A stretch of DNA of 64,000 nt, taken from positions 45,907,212 through 45,971,211 of the forward strand of contig NC_135212.1 of the NCBI RefSeq assembly GCF_052324685.1, in the 5' to 3' direction. The translations under genes and the position numbers were made by a program. Positions 12,580 to 24,799 of this stretch are shown here, piece after piece. How positions within the stretch are numbered: position 1 is the stretch's first letter; every line of letters starts with the position of its first letter. Source of the stretch: Brachyhypopomus gauderio (taxonomy: Eukaryota > Chordata > Actinopteri > Gymnotiformes > Hypopomidae). The notes under the pieces were generated by a model. It was not told the DNA's origin. It did not search any database and saw nothing but the letters and a program-made list of their open reading frames with translations.

Positions 12580-13735
12580 TGCTGCAGTGGAGAGTACAGG
12601 AGCAGCGAAGGCGGAGGCCCAGTCCAGAGCAGAGGCAGCGCGTATTCAGGGAGAGGCAGCGGTCAGCGAGGCCAAGCTCAAGGCTGAAGCTCAGAGAATA
12701 GAGGCGGTGCGTTGGTCTGTGTGCCCTCACACATCTCACTCTTCACCACTCCTCACACATCTCACTCTTCACCACTCCTCACACGTCTCACTCTTCACCA
12801 CTCCTCACACGTCTCACTCTTCACCACTCCTCACACGTCTCACTCTTCACCACTCCTCACACGTCTCACTCTTCACCACTCCTCACACAATCTCATTCCC
12901 CGTCTCTCTCAATATCTCTCGCAATTTGAGTCAAAATTCAAATCACCCATTTTGTTTCATCTTTCTTTTGCACTACATCTCTCCCTTTGTAATGGGTTGA
13001 TGCATTTCTTTATATCACTGCAGTGCTGGTCAGCATCTCTCTTGGACAGTTTAAAATAACAGACAGTACTGTCGTCCGGACCCTTCCATGGAAGTTTGTC
13101 TGTCTGTCTTAACCCCACCCCACCGCAGGAGGCGGAGATGGAGCGCCTAGCCAAGGCACGGGAGCAGGAGCTCCATTATAAGAAGGCGTTGGACTCCCAA
13201 GATATCGAGAAGCAACAAAAGTTGGCGGAGATCGAGAGCCAGCGGTTCAAGCAACTGGTGGAGTCCATCGGCAGCAGCACCCTGACGGAGATGGCCAGAG
13301 CCGGGCCGGAGCTGCAGGTACACCCACACCTCCCGACTCAAACACGCATGCTCTCCTCCACCCGCTCCACAGGCTCAGATGGACTGACTCTAGATGTAGC
13401 CTAGTCTGGTTTTACTGGTATATGTTGGCCTTTATATTTTTTTGTATATGGGCCGTCAGGGTGGAGTCAGGGAGTTTTTCCACTGTGCAGTCTCACTGGT
13501 CTGGTCCCATCTGAGCTGGAACCACTGATCTAGTCGTAGGCAGCCGCTGCACACCACAATTTCTCTCTCTGTTGAATGAATCACAAATCTGTGGTCCTCT
13601 CTCCCCCTACAGGTGAAACTTCTGCAGGCTCTGGGCCTCAAGTCCACTCTGATCACAGATGGCTCTTCACCCATCAATCTGTTCACTACCGCTAATGGTC
13701 TGCTTGGAGCAGTGAAGGCTAGCGAAAACCAGTAA
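2427..13735 (+). CDS. mvp: Major vault protein, 16 coding exons
   Basis: Encodes the main structural protein of the cytoplasmic vault ribonucleoprotein particle. Exons read from GT-AG boundaries: 2427-2593, 3377-3572, 3870-3990, 6129-6260, 6632-6726, 7007-7243, 7537-7662, 8360-8566, 9114-9349, 9719-9916, 10614-10758, 11140-11351, 12015-12131, 12580-12706, 13129-13317, 13613-13735. Phases agree at every junction and give 875 residues, close to the human length of 893. Recognisable family segments include [16 protein letters not shown] near the N-terminus, repeated [15 protein letters not shown] motifs of the MVP repeats, [20 protein letters not shown] in the shoulder domain, and the Glu/Arg/Ala-rich cap helix (about residues 640-800) that ends before [18 protein letters not shown]. 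Exon 8 opens with an acidic run (about residues 359-371). The start is the least certain point: ATG 2427 lies directly after an acceptor AG, so a real start in an upstream exon is possible. The C-terminus is shorter than in mammals. Confidence 0.96.
3997..6037. repeat. Minisatellite, 30-31 bp unit, about 67 copies
   Basis: Fills most of mvp intron 3. The unit reads CTCATCCACTAGCCCCCTCT plus a CCCTCCAC-type remainder. It has 30 bp, 31 bp (extra C) and 34 bp (extra CCCT) variants, and an A/G change (CTCATCC or CTCGTCC) grouped in blocks. Because 30 is divisible by three, the minus strand shows long repetitive open frames ([10 protein letters not shown]-type); these are not genes. Confidence 0.97.
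7508..7534. repeat. (TC)n microsatellite at mvp exon 7 acceptor
   Basis: A pure TC run that directly precedes the CAG acceptor and also serves as its polypyrimidine tract. Confidence 0.9.
8921..8942. repeat. Poly-T tract
   Basis: A run of 22 T in mvp intron 8. Confidence 0.9.
9428..9454. repeat. (AC)n microsatellite
   Basis: Short AC repeat in mvp intron 9. Confidence 0.9.
9917..9976. repeat. (GT)n microsatellite at mvp exon 10 donor
   Basis: About 30 GT dinucleotides. The first GT is also the donor of exon 10, which ends in TG of a split Trp codon (completed by G at 10614). Confidence 0.95.
10252..10431. repeat. (CT)n microsatellite
   Basis: About 180 bp of CT repeat with regular CTTCTC interruptions in mvp intron 10. 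Confidence 0.95.
11441..11462. repeat. Poly-C tract
   Basis: Homopolymer C run in mvp intron 12. A second poly-C run lies near 11660. Confidence 0.85.
11713..11840. repeat. Tandem repeat, 19-bp unit, 7 copies
   Basis: Unit CCCGAGTACTGACTCTTGT, nearly identical in every copy, each carrying the palindrome AGTACT. Located in mvp intron 12. Confidence 0.95.
11936..12013. repeat. (CT)n microsatellite before mvp exon 13
   Basis: About 39 CT dinucleotides ending in the CAG acceptor of exon 13. Confidence 0.95.
12305..12326. repeat. Poly-G tract
   Basis: Homopolymer G run in mvp intron 13. Confidence 0.85.
12512..12577. repeat. (GT)n microsatellite abutting mvp exon 14 acceptor
   Basis: About 33 GT dinucleotides run straight into the TAG acceptor of exon 14, with no separate polypyrimidine tract. 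Confidence 0.95.
12735..12890. repeat. Tandem repeat, 26-bp unit, 6 copies
   Basis: Unit CTCACTCTTCACCACTCCTC followed by ACACRT, located in mvp intron 14. Confidence 0.95.
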
Positions 13736-14490
13736 AGGAGCCAAGAACGGAAGAAGAGTTTACTGGCATTTATATCAAGATGTGCCTCAGTATGACCTCG
13801 TATGCTGTGTTTAGCTAGGTGCAAGTTGCTGATGTTTGGTTCATCTCTCTAGTCTTCTGTTCCGCTGCTTTAATCTGACTTTGAGTGGCAGTATATTACA
13901 GCGTGAAGGGCTCTGTTGTCTGTCTTTTACTTGCTTTATTTTGCCATATCAGCTGTGCTCAAAATAGATTTATTGCCACTCGTGTATTGATTAGGCCCCA
14001 AATCTAAAATATTTTCCGGTACGTGAAGGACACCTAGATGACTCACTACTTCTGACTAATATTCCAGTATGTGACCAGAGCCATCTTCATGTCTATTGCA
14101 TCCTGTTATACAACCGTGGCAGAAAATGCGTTCATATGTTTACATGAACTCATAGTATGATTTGCGTTTGTCGCATACTGGATACTATAGTGCATATTAC
14201 TATGGGGACCACTATTCAGTGTATATTAAATATATTCTGAGTGTAGTATGCAGTGTACAAACAAACCATAGCCAAGTTTATACCTCGGCTACTGTCAATG
14301 TGGTGAGACCTCTGCTCACGTCACTCTTAAGGCCCTCTAGTGTCCAGGTTTGGTACATCCCCTCTGAATTTAGACTAATCTGACTACATCAAAATAACTT
14401 GCACCCAGACCTTTTTATATATGCAGTAAACCCACTAAGCAATGTATTTTGCACTTTTCAGCAATAAAAATTGAGATGAATGTTAAAAAA
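13736..14490 (+). other. mvp 3' untranslated region
   Basis: Non-coding sequence after the mvp stop. A canonical AATAAA at 14463-14468 is the likely polyadenylation signal. Transcript end position is inferred. Confidence 0.6.
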
Positions 14491-17162
14491 TGTTTGAACT
14501 CGTTACTGTTGTCCACCTGGCGTCCCTCTCCCGACGTAGCGGCCGTGAAGATTATAGGATTTACAAACCAGTGATCCATTGAGGCTGTGAGTGAAGTCGT
14601 CAGATGTTCTCGATAGTAGGAGACCTGCGGTGCAGTTGAAGTTTCACACGTTACAAAAGCAACGATCACGTGAATGACCTCTCCAGTTAGATAAATAATA
14701 ATTTAAAAAACGTATTCTATTAAGTTAATTTCAAGCTTTAAAAAAGGCCATTTTACAAACTCCGTTATGGTTTATTGAACAATCAAGTTTACATCCTGTA
14801 AGAATTAAACTTAATTTCTTCCAAGAGGTTCAAATGGATCCACTCTACACTCAGGCTGAATTCCTGACTGGGTGACACAGATTAATAATCTTGCATCTTG
14901 CATGCTCTTGCAAAATTATCTTAAACTACTAAACGAGTTTAGGCAACGCTTTGATAAAATAAACGCTGATTTTCACACTGTATTGTCGGTGTATGTCATT
15001 AAAAACGCAATAATTCGGTTTTTAAAGCTTGCGGATTTATGCTTGCCTACTCAGCAGATTGCGGGAAATGTGAAAGGCGCGAGAGCGTCGCGCCTCGAGT
15101 GAAATGAGTTGCCATAGCAAGCGCAATCCCTCCTTCCTACACCCCACCCTCACCCCACCCTCACCCAAACACCACACATACACACACAAACACACACACA
15201 CACACCGGCTCGCACAGCGCAGTGAGAGGACCGCTGAGCTGGACCGTCAAGCTGAAATGCAGTAGTGTCTCACATTTTCTAAAGATTTATATGTATAAAA
15301 AAAATTATCGTCATTAAATTTAGAATTGTTAATTGCGCATCAATCTCTTTGGATTTAACGTCTGCCAGTACGTTTTATTCAACATGATTATCGGAATATT
15401 TTTTCTTGTCTCGCTTTAGATAAGGTGGGTACTTCGTGGTTGCATGCTGCCAAACTCTTATTTTCTTTGCGCATCGTGATGTTCACGAGAGGGACGCAAA
15501 CGTGTAGCCTAACGTGGGTGTGTCACTCTTTATTTATCGCTCCTGCGTGTCTGCGTAAACTATTCCCAAGTGTATCGTGTTGTATGTTGTCATTCCCACT
15601 AAAATACAGCCTAATACAACGCGCGGTGCTGGTGATTGTAGGGGGGACACTGCACTGATGTAGCCGTCATTTCATGTAGCACATAATACGAGTCAAAGAG
15701 ATGCGAGATTATAAAAAGTTAACATAAATCACTGATATTAAATAAGTGTATGATTACCGTACAATCTGTAAAGAACTTTATGCCATTTTTCTCTTAGTGT
15801 CTTGTTTATTGAGCTTGTCAAATGCGTGTGAGTGGTTTCAGCCTTATGGATTTTATCTGTTTCATCCAGAAATGATGGTTGCGTCGGGTGTGTCCTCTGA
15901 TTCCTCGTCTCCCCCCCCCCCCCCCCCCCCCCATACCACCCCCCTCCCTTTTGCACAAATACAATGAAAAAAAAAATGTGATATTTGGGAAAAGACTCTT
16001 TCAGGCAGTGCTTGCGTCTCCTTGCGAGCATAACTGTTTATCTGTGTGTTGAGGAAAAGGTGGGCAGGTGGAATGAAGTTGCCATAATTTCTGAGAAATG
16101 GTGCATAAATTGTCTTGTGGCAGTGGCTGGTCTGTAGCGCAGTACATTTCACCAAAACCTGTCACATGAAACCCAGTGGGAGTGTAATGAACCGCTGATA
16201 ATTTAAGTGGTGAACCAGTCAAGGGCTTTAAAAAAAAGAAAATCAATGTGTAATTGAGTTATGATGGTGTTTTCAGGTATAGGCAGCATCACTGTCAAAA
16301 CGGACTCCGTGATCTAGTGGTGCTAAACAGACGGTCTTTGTAGGAGACCGTGGGGCCGCTGTGGATGCAGTCAGACTGCTTAGGGTTCTGATCTGCATCA
16401 TCTGGGTTTTGGAGCACAGAGAGGGTGGGAGGAGAACACCGCCGGCTCTCTCATCTCCACAGGACTCCCCGTTTGTCTTTAATCTAGACGCAGATTTCTT
16501 CTCTCAACATATTGCGACGCTGGCACGTGTTGTGACCACGGTGTCTGGGGAGTTAAAAGGCAAGCAGAGTCAATGAGAGAGAGCCGTTGCTCAAGTCCCT
16601 TTCTTTAAAGTCTCTTCAGTGAGCCTGGCACATGGCCTCACGTTTAGGAACTGCTGGAACAGCTCTAAAGACACCTCGGTATTGCATTTTAGTTTACGGC
16701 TGTTGGCTATGGCACATATAGCCTACATAATGTCTTTTAAACTGTTTTAACCCATTACTGAAACCAGTTGCATTCTACTGTATAGTCTCATTTCAGAGTC
16801 TCTGTGCACTTTATATCTAATTAATAGGTATAGAAAGGCTAAATGTTGTAAAACATTCTCAATGCTCTAATTGCTAGACCTTCTTTTAGAAGAATTCTTA
16901 TGTAAAGTAGAATCTAAACATTAAAGAACCACATTAATTTGACATTTGAAGTCAGTATACATTGTATTTCTAATTAATAGGTATAAAAACCACTTATTGA
17001 GGCTAAATGTTCTACAATTGGAAAACATTCTCAATGCTCCACTTGCTAGACCTCATTCTAAAGGCTATCTTTGCAAAGTAGAATCTAAAGTAAAAAAAAT
17101 CACATCAATTTGACATTTGATTTCTTTGACAAAATGACATTCTTGTTTTCATTCTTTTACAG
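14491..17162. other. mvp-prrt2 intergenic / prrt2 5' region
   Basis: No coding exon recognised. AT-rich DNA with a more CpG-containing stretch near 15060-15260 that could hold the prrt2 promoter and a non-coding first exon. A poly-C run lies at 15911-15932. A non-coding upstream exon is suggested because the first coding exon of prrt2 starts after an acceptor (TTTTACAG at 17162). Confidence 0.35.
16807..17122. repeat. Imperfect tandem duplication, about 155 bp unit
   Basis: Two adjacent diverged copies share TCTAATTAATAGGTATA, AAAACATTCTCAATGCTC, TTGCTAGACCT, GCAAAGTAGAATCTAAA-like and AATTTGACATTTGA blocks in the same order. They lie just upstream of the first coding exon of prrt2. Confidence 0.85.
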
Positions 17163-17257
17163 TTATATCATACATAGTCACTCTCTACCTCGAAAGAAAC
17201 AGTATCATAAAATAACCAGAAGCACATTGGACCTTCCTGAAATTCTGCATTATCAAG

Positions 17258-19143
17258 ATGGCTCTGAACTCAGAGGCCAGCGAGCCCACGACCACGCAGA
17301 ATGTAGGGGAGGAGGACGAACAGCAACAGACAGAACAAGGGACCAATCAGCAATCAAATGGTGATGTTGGTCACACCCCCATCTCCTCTCAGCCAGAGAA
17401 GACTGAGCAAGATCCAGGATCTGTTTCAGAGTCCACTCCCGGCCCAGAAACCTCCCCTAAGTTGAATGGACCACCCAAAGACCACCTGACGGTCATCAAC
17501 GAAAACATGGAGACAAGTAAACACAATCCTAGAAGTGAAATATTATATTGATAAAATTAAATATCTGTCCTGCTTTTTCACCCAAAGTGTAATGTAATTA
17601 ATTACCGCATGATGCTGTCTGAATCACCCTCATGATGTTTATGAGAGAAATTATGTCTCAGCGATTTCTTCATTTCCCTGACTATCCTTTTTTCAACCAC
17701 CATGGCCTATAAAATGATTTAATGTCTTTGTCTTTCACTGTCTCTCTCTCTCTCTCTCTGTCTCGATCTTGCAACCTCCGTCTTTCTTTAACCATTCCAT
17801 TTATTTTGCTGTATCCACCTCCTTTCACCTTAACTCCCTGCGTAGGTAACGGAGTCTGCCCTACCAGTGTGGAGGTCTCTCCTCCGACCTATACACGCGC
17901 CTCCTCGCCTCGTCACGCCAAGCCTGGCCACGCCCACATCAACGGACACGCCCGACTGGGCAGCCGCTCGGAGTCGCTGAGCCACGCCGGTTCTCCTCGC
18001 CCGTCGCTTACACGCCAGCCCAGTGCCACCACCACCGAGGGGGCGGACGGCTCCAAGCCCAACGATTATCTCATTCTAGCCATCCTCAGCTGCTTCTGCC
18101 CCCTCTGGCCCATAAACATCGTCGGCCTGACCTTCTCTGTTATGGTGCGTGTTGTATTTAAACGGAGAGGGTGCAGAGAGGGTGATCAATCTCTTAACAA
18201 TTTCTGCAAAGCAGGGGTGGTGATTTTTTACAAGTGGTTGCAATTTGCTAGCATGATACATACATTAATGTCCAATTTGTTGATGCAGTCGGAATATTAG
18301 GTCTGCTTTGCTCCTAATTAAATTACACACTTAATGCCTTCCTTGTTCCTCCTTCGTATGTGTACTGATACCAGTTGTTTGTCGTGTTCTCCTTCCACCA
18401 TCCTATCTTCTTTCTTCTCTTCTTGGCCACGCCCCACCTCAGTCTCGGTACAGCCTGCAACAGGGCAACGTGGACGGGGCGCGGCGTCTAGGCCGCAACG
18501 CTAAGGTCCTGTCCATCGTCTCCCTCGTGGGTGGAGTTCTCATCATCAGTGCCGCTATTTTCATCAACTGGGGACGTAAGTTCCGCCCAGTTCCATCTGG
18601 AACTTAATGTGACACAGGTGGTTTTATGGGGCTCACATAGGGTCACGTAATAGTTTAATCCTGGCTTTATATTCATGATTAATCCTGGCTTTATATTCAC
18701 GATTAATCCTGGCTTTATATTCTCGATTGCTGTGACTGCAGAGTGTGTAATAGTTTGTTTTAAGAGTACTTAGGAAGGACATATGTTCACGTTGTTTATG
18801 AAAACCTAAAGCATTTTACAGTAAATTTGTGATAATCAGCATATAGTTACTGTACAATGGGTACAATGCCTACTGATGGGTATACGTTTCTGTCATAATC
18901 GCCTTATTGTAGCTATACTTTCTTTTTTTCATAACTGTTTGAATTAACAACAACAACAATATTTTAATACTCATTATTATGATTGTTGTCATGGGTGATA
19001 TCGGTATTTTGGTGATTTTGCATCTGGTCATTATTTGTGCATTTTTATTTTTATGTTTTGCATATTCATTGTTTTGTTTTTTGTGTTGTGTGCTATATCT
19101 AACAGACATTTTTCCATCTGTTTCAGCTATATTAAAGTCATGA
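17258..19143 (+). CDS. prrt2: Proline-rich transmembrane protein 2-like
   Basis: Coding exons 17258-17516, 17846-18144, 18443-18575 and a short last exon, most simply 19127-19143; phases agree and give 235 residues. Residues 1 to about 155 are a low-complexity Pro/Ser/Thr/Glu-rich N-terminal region. The C-terminus has the Dispanin/CD225 signature: a first hydrophobic segment (about 159-186) with [20 protein letters not shown], a short polar loop with a [14 protein letters not shown] element, then a second hydrophobic segment (about 206-228). In mammals PRRT2 is a presynaptic regulator of SNARE-dependent release and of sodium channels. The paralogues TRARG1 and TMEM233 share the C-terminal domain, but the N-terminus and position beside mvp favour PRRT2. 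The last exon is uncertain: an alternative acceptor near 19105 keeps the same stop but adds residues. Confidence 0.87.
18658..18728. repeat. Tandem repeat, 24-bp unit, about 3 copies
   Basis: TTAATCCTGGCTTTATATTC recurs three times, separated by short ATGA/ACGA/TCGA words, in prrt2 intron 3. Confidence 0.9.
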
Positions 19144-22100
19144 GAGATGCTATGATAATGGAGTCACGAGTTTCTAACCAACCAACCAATCCACGATCAT
19201 CGTCATTCTTCCAGATCTTTCTGAAGCACCTGAAGCTTTGTCCAGTTCTTTTCTACTCTTTCTCAAGACTCTGAGGCTAAACACTCCATTTTTCTCCTTC
19301 ACAAAGTCAACAATGTAGACCTACCCAACACTCTGAATGCAGGTATAATGACTGAAGCCAGCAAAGCAGCAGGACTAATCTTTCTAAATGATGTCAGCAA
19401 GGAAGCTTCCGATATGATCATATTTCCTGTCTCAGTTATCGGTCACTTGTCAGTCATTTGTTGGTGTGTGTGTGTGGGGAGGGGGGCGTTGAATGAAGAG
19501 ATCAAATGAATTTATAGCGGGTATTTTGTTTAGAGACCACATAAGAATTAAAAACTCAAAGAGAAACACAGGGAAGAGGTGAGGTCTAAAGCTGGACAAT
19601 CCCTGCAATTCCTTACCAATGAAACCGAATCACGAAGCACTAAATTGGAACCTAATAAGGACTAGGTTTGAACACAGACCTCTGAGTCAGGCAGGCAAAA
19701 TCTCTATCCAGCATGTTTAACTATTAGACATGCTAAAAGTCCCAAAGCAGCTATTTCTTTGAAAAAATGTAGCACAGAGCCTGCTACAACACCTCTTCCA
19801 TTGTATTTGTGTCTCTCTGTCTGTCTGTCTGGCCATCTACATTACTGTTTTCCCCATCCTCACTATCTCTTTGCTTACTAGTCGTTGGCACATGAGCATT
19901 TAAACACAGTCCTCTTGTGAGAAGGAAAACAATGAGAAAGAGAGAGAGAGAGAGAGGGAGACGCAGGAGACGCTCATTGGCTGAGATGCTAGCTCAAGCG
20001 CATTGGAGGATGGAGTGTGTGGAGCTCGGCGGTGGGGGTTGGGGTGCAGGCTGTGCTGCAGTCTTTTGTTTCCCAGAGATGGAAAGATGAAGGAGGAGGG
20101 AAGAGAGAGATGAGGGGGAGAGAAGGAGATGAGGGAGAGAGGGAGGTGTCAAACTGCTGAACAGATACTCCAGAAATGGCGAGATATAGGTACTGCAGTA
20201 GTGTAATGAAGGATGCAAAAAAGAATTGAGTATGTATATTAGTACGTAGTCATTATACAGTACAGCCTGACGCTGTGTAGTGTATGCCTTAACGTTTACA
20301 ACAACAGTGGAAACCAATATTGGCCTATACAATCAGACAACAAATGATGACCCTCTCAGTATGGAGAATCAACGCAGCTGAATCTGTTTGTGATGGACTC
20401 TTTTAATTTCACCCAACAGAGTGACACGTTATTCACTTCTGTTTAGATAGCTTTGCATAAACAAAAACTGTGCCAAATGTTTGAATGACAGGTTTTGGCT
20501 TAGTAGGCGTTTATGTTTGTGTGCACTAGCTGAGACAGACAATTAGCGTATGAGATGGAGGTGGTAAGTGTTTGCTGACACTTGAGTTTTAATTTAAAAA
20601 TATCTCAATCCCCAAATTTCCCCAGAAACACTTCTTACATATGCATCTTATTGTGGGAGGTCTTAATCTGCATTTTGGATAAACATTTTCACTCCTGTCA
20701 TTCAGCAAACCAATTCCTTATGGAAACATTCAAAACTTGTGAAAATGCTCTCTGGAGAATCATGCATTCTCGTGCTTGGTTGATGTTTACAGTATGATGG
20801 ACTTTTGAAATGGAGGAGATGAGTTTGAGGAAGGCGAGTCCTTCTTTAGTAGCACTTTGTAAATATGTGAAATTGAAGAAATCTACTGGACATGACAACG
20901 TTTACAGCATTGTGAAGCACCCAGACCCCCTTTGGTGGGTTCAGTATTATGTGGGTTACATTAGTGACTAGAAATGTCTATAGTCACTAGTGATTAGTGA
21001 CTATAGACATTTTGTGCTTTAAAGCTGCAATGGTGTTGTCGTCCATTGAAGGGCAAAGTGACAGTACAGTAAGTACTTCGATGTTTCATCGCATCCTTTC
21101 ACACACAGTAATCTGGATCTGAGCCTAGACTTGAATGAGATTTGTGGTCTTGGGCACACTAATGATGATGATGCCCGTTTACATATTAGCACAATTTTTT
21201 GCCAATTCTTCTTTTAGTATAACTTGTATATCTAGTATAACTTTAGGTCTAACTTGCTAGACAAAAATCTTAAATGTGTGTAACTGACTATAAGATTGGG
21301 AAGCAGGTTTTAAAGCACGCATGGATCGAGGTTACCCTATTGGGTTCATGTAAGACCACTTCTGTGCTTTTCAGATACCAGTCTTATTTAAACATTGAGA
21401 AACTGCTCTCCTCTTAGTTCAATGTCTGCATTTTGATCACTTCCTTTTCATTCCCCAAATATAAGTAAACTGTAGCATGCCTTTTTTATTATTATTCGTA
21501 TAAATCCCAAATTCGTGGTCTGTGCAGCCGTGTGAAAACCGCGGCTTGGTCTGTTCATTTGAAATGCTCTAACTAGTTAAAGATATTTACTCTGTCTGCA
21601 CTGCTAGCTTTCTTACTGTATATAACAATGTATATATGTGTATGTATAACTTTGTACTGCTGCCTATGCGTTACTCTTTGATTAATATTAGTAATGCAAA
21701 TTATTGACTGTTACCACTGCAGTGCTTTCACAAATTTCACAAACATATTACATGTTACATGTATTTTTATGGTTAAGTATTTTAGAATTATGCTTCTGAG
21801 TTCAACATATGCATATTCAATGCAGCTTTTAAAATCTACAATTGCCTGTTTGGCTGTGATTGCTTTATTGGTATATTACCGAGGTCTGAACTTTGACCCC
21901 ACATGTTTACACTTTATTATCAAATCCACATGCTGCTCAGTGAACTGCTGAAAGAGGAACCGTCTAATCTTTCAGTGACACCAGCAGAGTTCTGATCTCT
22001 GAGGTTCATCTGGTTCCACAAACTTAGTAAATCCAGTTCTTGATCACTGTCTTTTTTATGCTCTTCATTAAAGCTCTCTCTCTCTCTCAGTCTCTCTCTC

Positions 22101-22854
22101 TTTCTCTCCCTCCACCATTTCTTCTGCTTCTCCTGTTCTTCTCACTTCATAATTCCACCCTTGTGTTGGCTGAACTGCCATTGCTGGAGGTTGATATTTT
22201 TCCTCTATGAACGTAATGTTTGTGGCATTCTGCTAAGCCCTGTCGCTCCTATAATCCTGACCTTGTGCAGACCTGCCTGTGCATGCCTTAATGGATTGCT
22301 TTGAGCCAACAATGTGATGTACACACTATGTAAGACTTAAGTGTTTGATAGAGCTCTCTGTATTGATCTTCTTTCAGACCTGCACTGATATTGACAATGT
22401 TTCAATGAGATTTGTGAATAAATTCTTCCTCATCAAAGAAATCCCTGTGTGTTTTCTGTCTGGAACACAAACTCTCAACCCAAAGAGAGCGTGTGTGTGT
22501 ATTTATGTGTCTCGAATTCTTGAATCAGTAAAATGAATGTGTACTGCCAGACCGCTCTGTCTCCCCACTGTCTTTATTTGCTGGTTCCACTACACCGTGT
22601 GCTTCTAGAATGTTTAGTTTCCAGGGCAACAGTTGGTAAGGAGCTGACGAGAGTGAAGGAGGATGGGGAAAGGTAGTGTGCTCTGCCTTCAGTCTTTTAA
22701 TAAAAAAAAAATCCTCATTTGAATTTTAAAGCAGCTTGAATTATTTAAAGATTTTGCCAGTGTGGCTGGAGGAGAGGACAAGGAGGGACGGTACTCAGGG
22801 AGGTTGTAAAAGCAGTGGCTGGAGGGTGAATCAGACGTTTAAAATGGGGTGTGA
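19144..22854. other. prrt2 3' UTR and intergenic sequence
   Basis: No coding sequence recognised in either strand. AT-rich sequence with short CT and GA runs (19938-19955, 22073-22103). Part is probably the prrt2 3' UTR, but I cannot place its polyadenylation site. Confidence 0.4.
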
Positions 22855-22860
22855 TGCAGA

Positions 22861-23205
22861 CTGAGATGGAGAAGGGAGTGAGATGGCGAAGGGAGTGAGA
22901 TGAAGAAGGGAGTGAGATGGAGAAGAGAGTGAGATGGAGATGAGAGTGAGATGGAGAAGGGAGTGAGATGGCGAAGGGAGTGAGATGGAGAAGGGAGTGA
23001 GATGGAGAAGGGAGTGAGATGAAGAAGGGAGTGAGATGGAGAAGGGAGTGAGATGGAGAAGAGAGTGAGATGGAGATGAGAGTGAGATGGAGAAGGGAGT
23101 GAGATGGCGAAGGGAGTGAGATGGAGAAGGGAGTGAGATGGAGAAGGGAGTGAGATGAAGAAGGGAGTGAGATGGAGAAGGGAGTGAGATGGAGAAGGTC
23201 GATCG
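22861..23205. repeat. Minisatellite, 17-bp unit, about 20 copies
   Basis: Unit GAGATGGAGAAGGGAGT with five sequence variants arranged in a higher-order pattern (see findings). The open frames it generates on both strands are repeat artefacts. Confidence 0.95.
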
Positions 23206-23264
23206 CACAGGCGTGTGCTCAGGCAAAGGAAGCACCTACTACCCACAGCAGAAGCTCAGCTGTC

Positions 23265-23508
23265 AAATTATACTGCCATATCACACTAGTGAAATTATAC
23301 TGCCATATCACACTAGTGAAATTATACTGCCATATCACACTAGTGAAATTATACTGCCATATCACACTAGTGAAATTATACTGCCATATCACACTAGTGA
23401 AATTATACTGCCATATCACACTAGTGAAATTATACTGCCATATCACACTAGTGAAATTATACTGCCATATCACACTAGTGAAATTATACTGCCATATCAC
23501 ACTAGTGA
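23265..23508. repeat. Tandem repeat, 27-bp unit, 9 copies
   Basis: Nine virtually identical copies of AAATTATACTGCCATATCAC plus ACTAGTG. Since 27 is divisible by three, open frames appear on both strands; these are not genes. Confidence 0.97.
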
Positions 23509-24799
23509 ACAGTACACAGATTTTTAACTGTTATTGCTACTGGGTAATGAATAATCAGTAATGAGGATAATGGAGGAGAAAGCATGTCGAGAGAATCCCC
23601 CTGTGGATGAGAATTAGATAGCCGGAGTGTGACAACCTCACAGCAAGCAGGGAACATGAGTCTCATCCATAGAAGGACCAGGTCTCAGTTCAGGCACAAT
23701 GTCTGATACAAAAGTAGGATACATCTCTTGATATAACTGTAGCTTTATATTAGGGTGAATAAAAAAAATTCAAAAGTGCAGTTGAAGCAACATCAGATTT
23801 CATCATTCTGAAACTGTGTGTGGTGTTAAGGAGTGCCACTTGTAACCAATGTACATAAAACTACAGAGATGCACGAGTTCAAACATTTTACATCCAGTCC
23901 ATCCAAAATGAATGATTTACTAGTACTCTGTCTTGAGTTTGAACTAGTAACCAGAAGTATAGGAGTCAGCTAAGACAAAGAAGAACTACAAAGCTCCCCC
24001 CCCCCACCCCCATTCAAATAAACTAGTGTGTGCTTCATCAAGCTGAAGGGAGAGAGAATCAACGATTAGCAAATGTCACACAACGGTGGAGAAGAGAAAT
24101 GAGCTGCAGGAGAGAACACCAAAGTTAACCTTGAGGGATCTAATTATGCATTCTAATCAAATTACCCAATTGATGAATCTGATCTAAGTGGGAGGGGCTG
24201 CATCCCGGCTCTGGCCCTTGGCAAGATTCAAGTCTCTGGTCTGGCCGTGATGGTAATGGAAGCTGAAGACTACGGGTAGGTACAGAACGATTACTCTCAC
24301 GGAGCAGACTCTCCTCTCTGCTGGACTCCATGTCCAATCCTGCACGGGCTTCATCAAATAAAACGCCGCTGATCTGATAACCTTTAGGTCCTGATCCGCT
24401 TGCACTGAATTAATATTAGGTAGAGATAGACCTAATGGCTGGAAGTGGGGTTAAATATGATCACTAAGATAGCCAGTTATGAAAGATATAAAGTAATTGT
24501 CATTGTATTTCAGGCCCTTGCCCTATCCCCTGTACCCCAAGTCCATAAGTCTCATTTTCATGGCCTTTTCTGTATGCATGTGTGATCGATATTTTATTAG
24601 ATAACCGTATAAATGGCAATGACAATATATAAAATAAAGGCCAAAACATAACCACAGTACATGCAGCAAAACATAAGTTTACACATTTCCCAATCACTGA
24701 CCAAGACAGTTGTCCTTGTTCTGTCCTTGTTTATGCTAGCTGTCATACCATCCAGCAATACAGTGAATGTAAGCAAGCCAGATAAGATGAGCGGGAGTA
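23509..24799. other. Intergenic sequence
   Basis: Nothing recognisable apart from a short poly-C run near 23997-24006. Confidence 0.4.

Noticed and set aside
23189-23527. Repetitive open frames on both strands in the 27-bp array; array also looked CRISPR-like
   Set aside because: Units are directly adjacent with no unique spacers and the DNA is vertebrate, so this is a tandem repeat, not a CRISPR array or gene.
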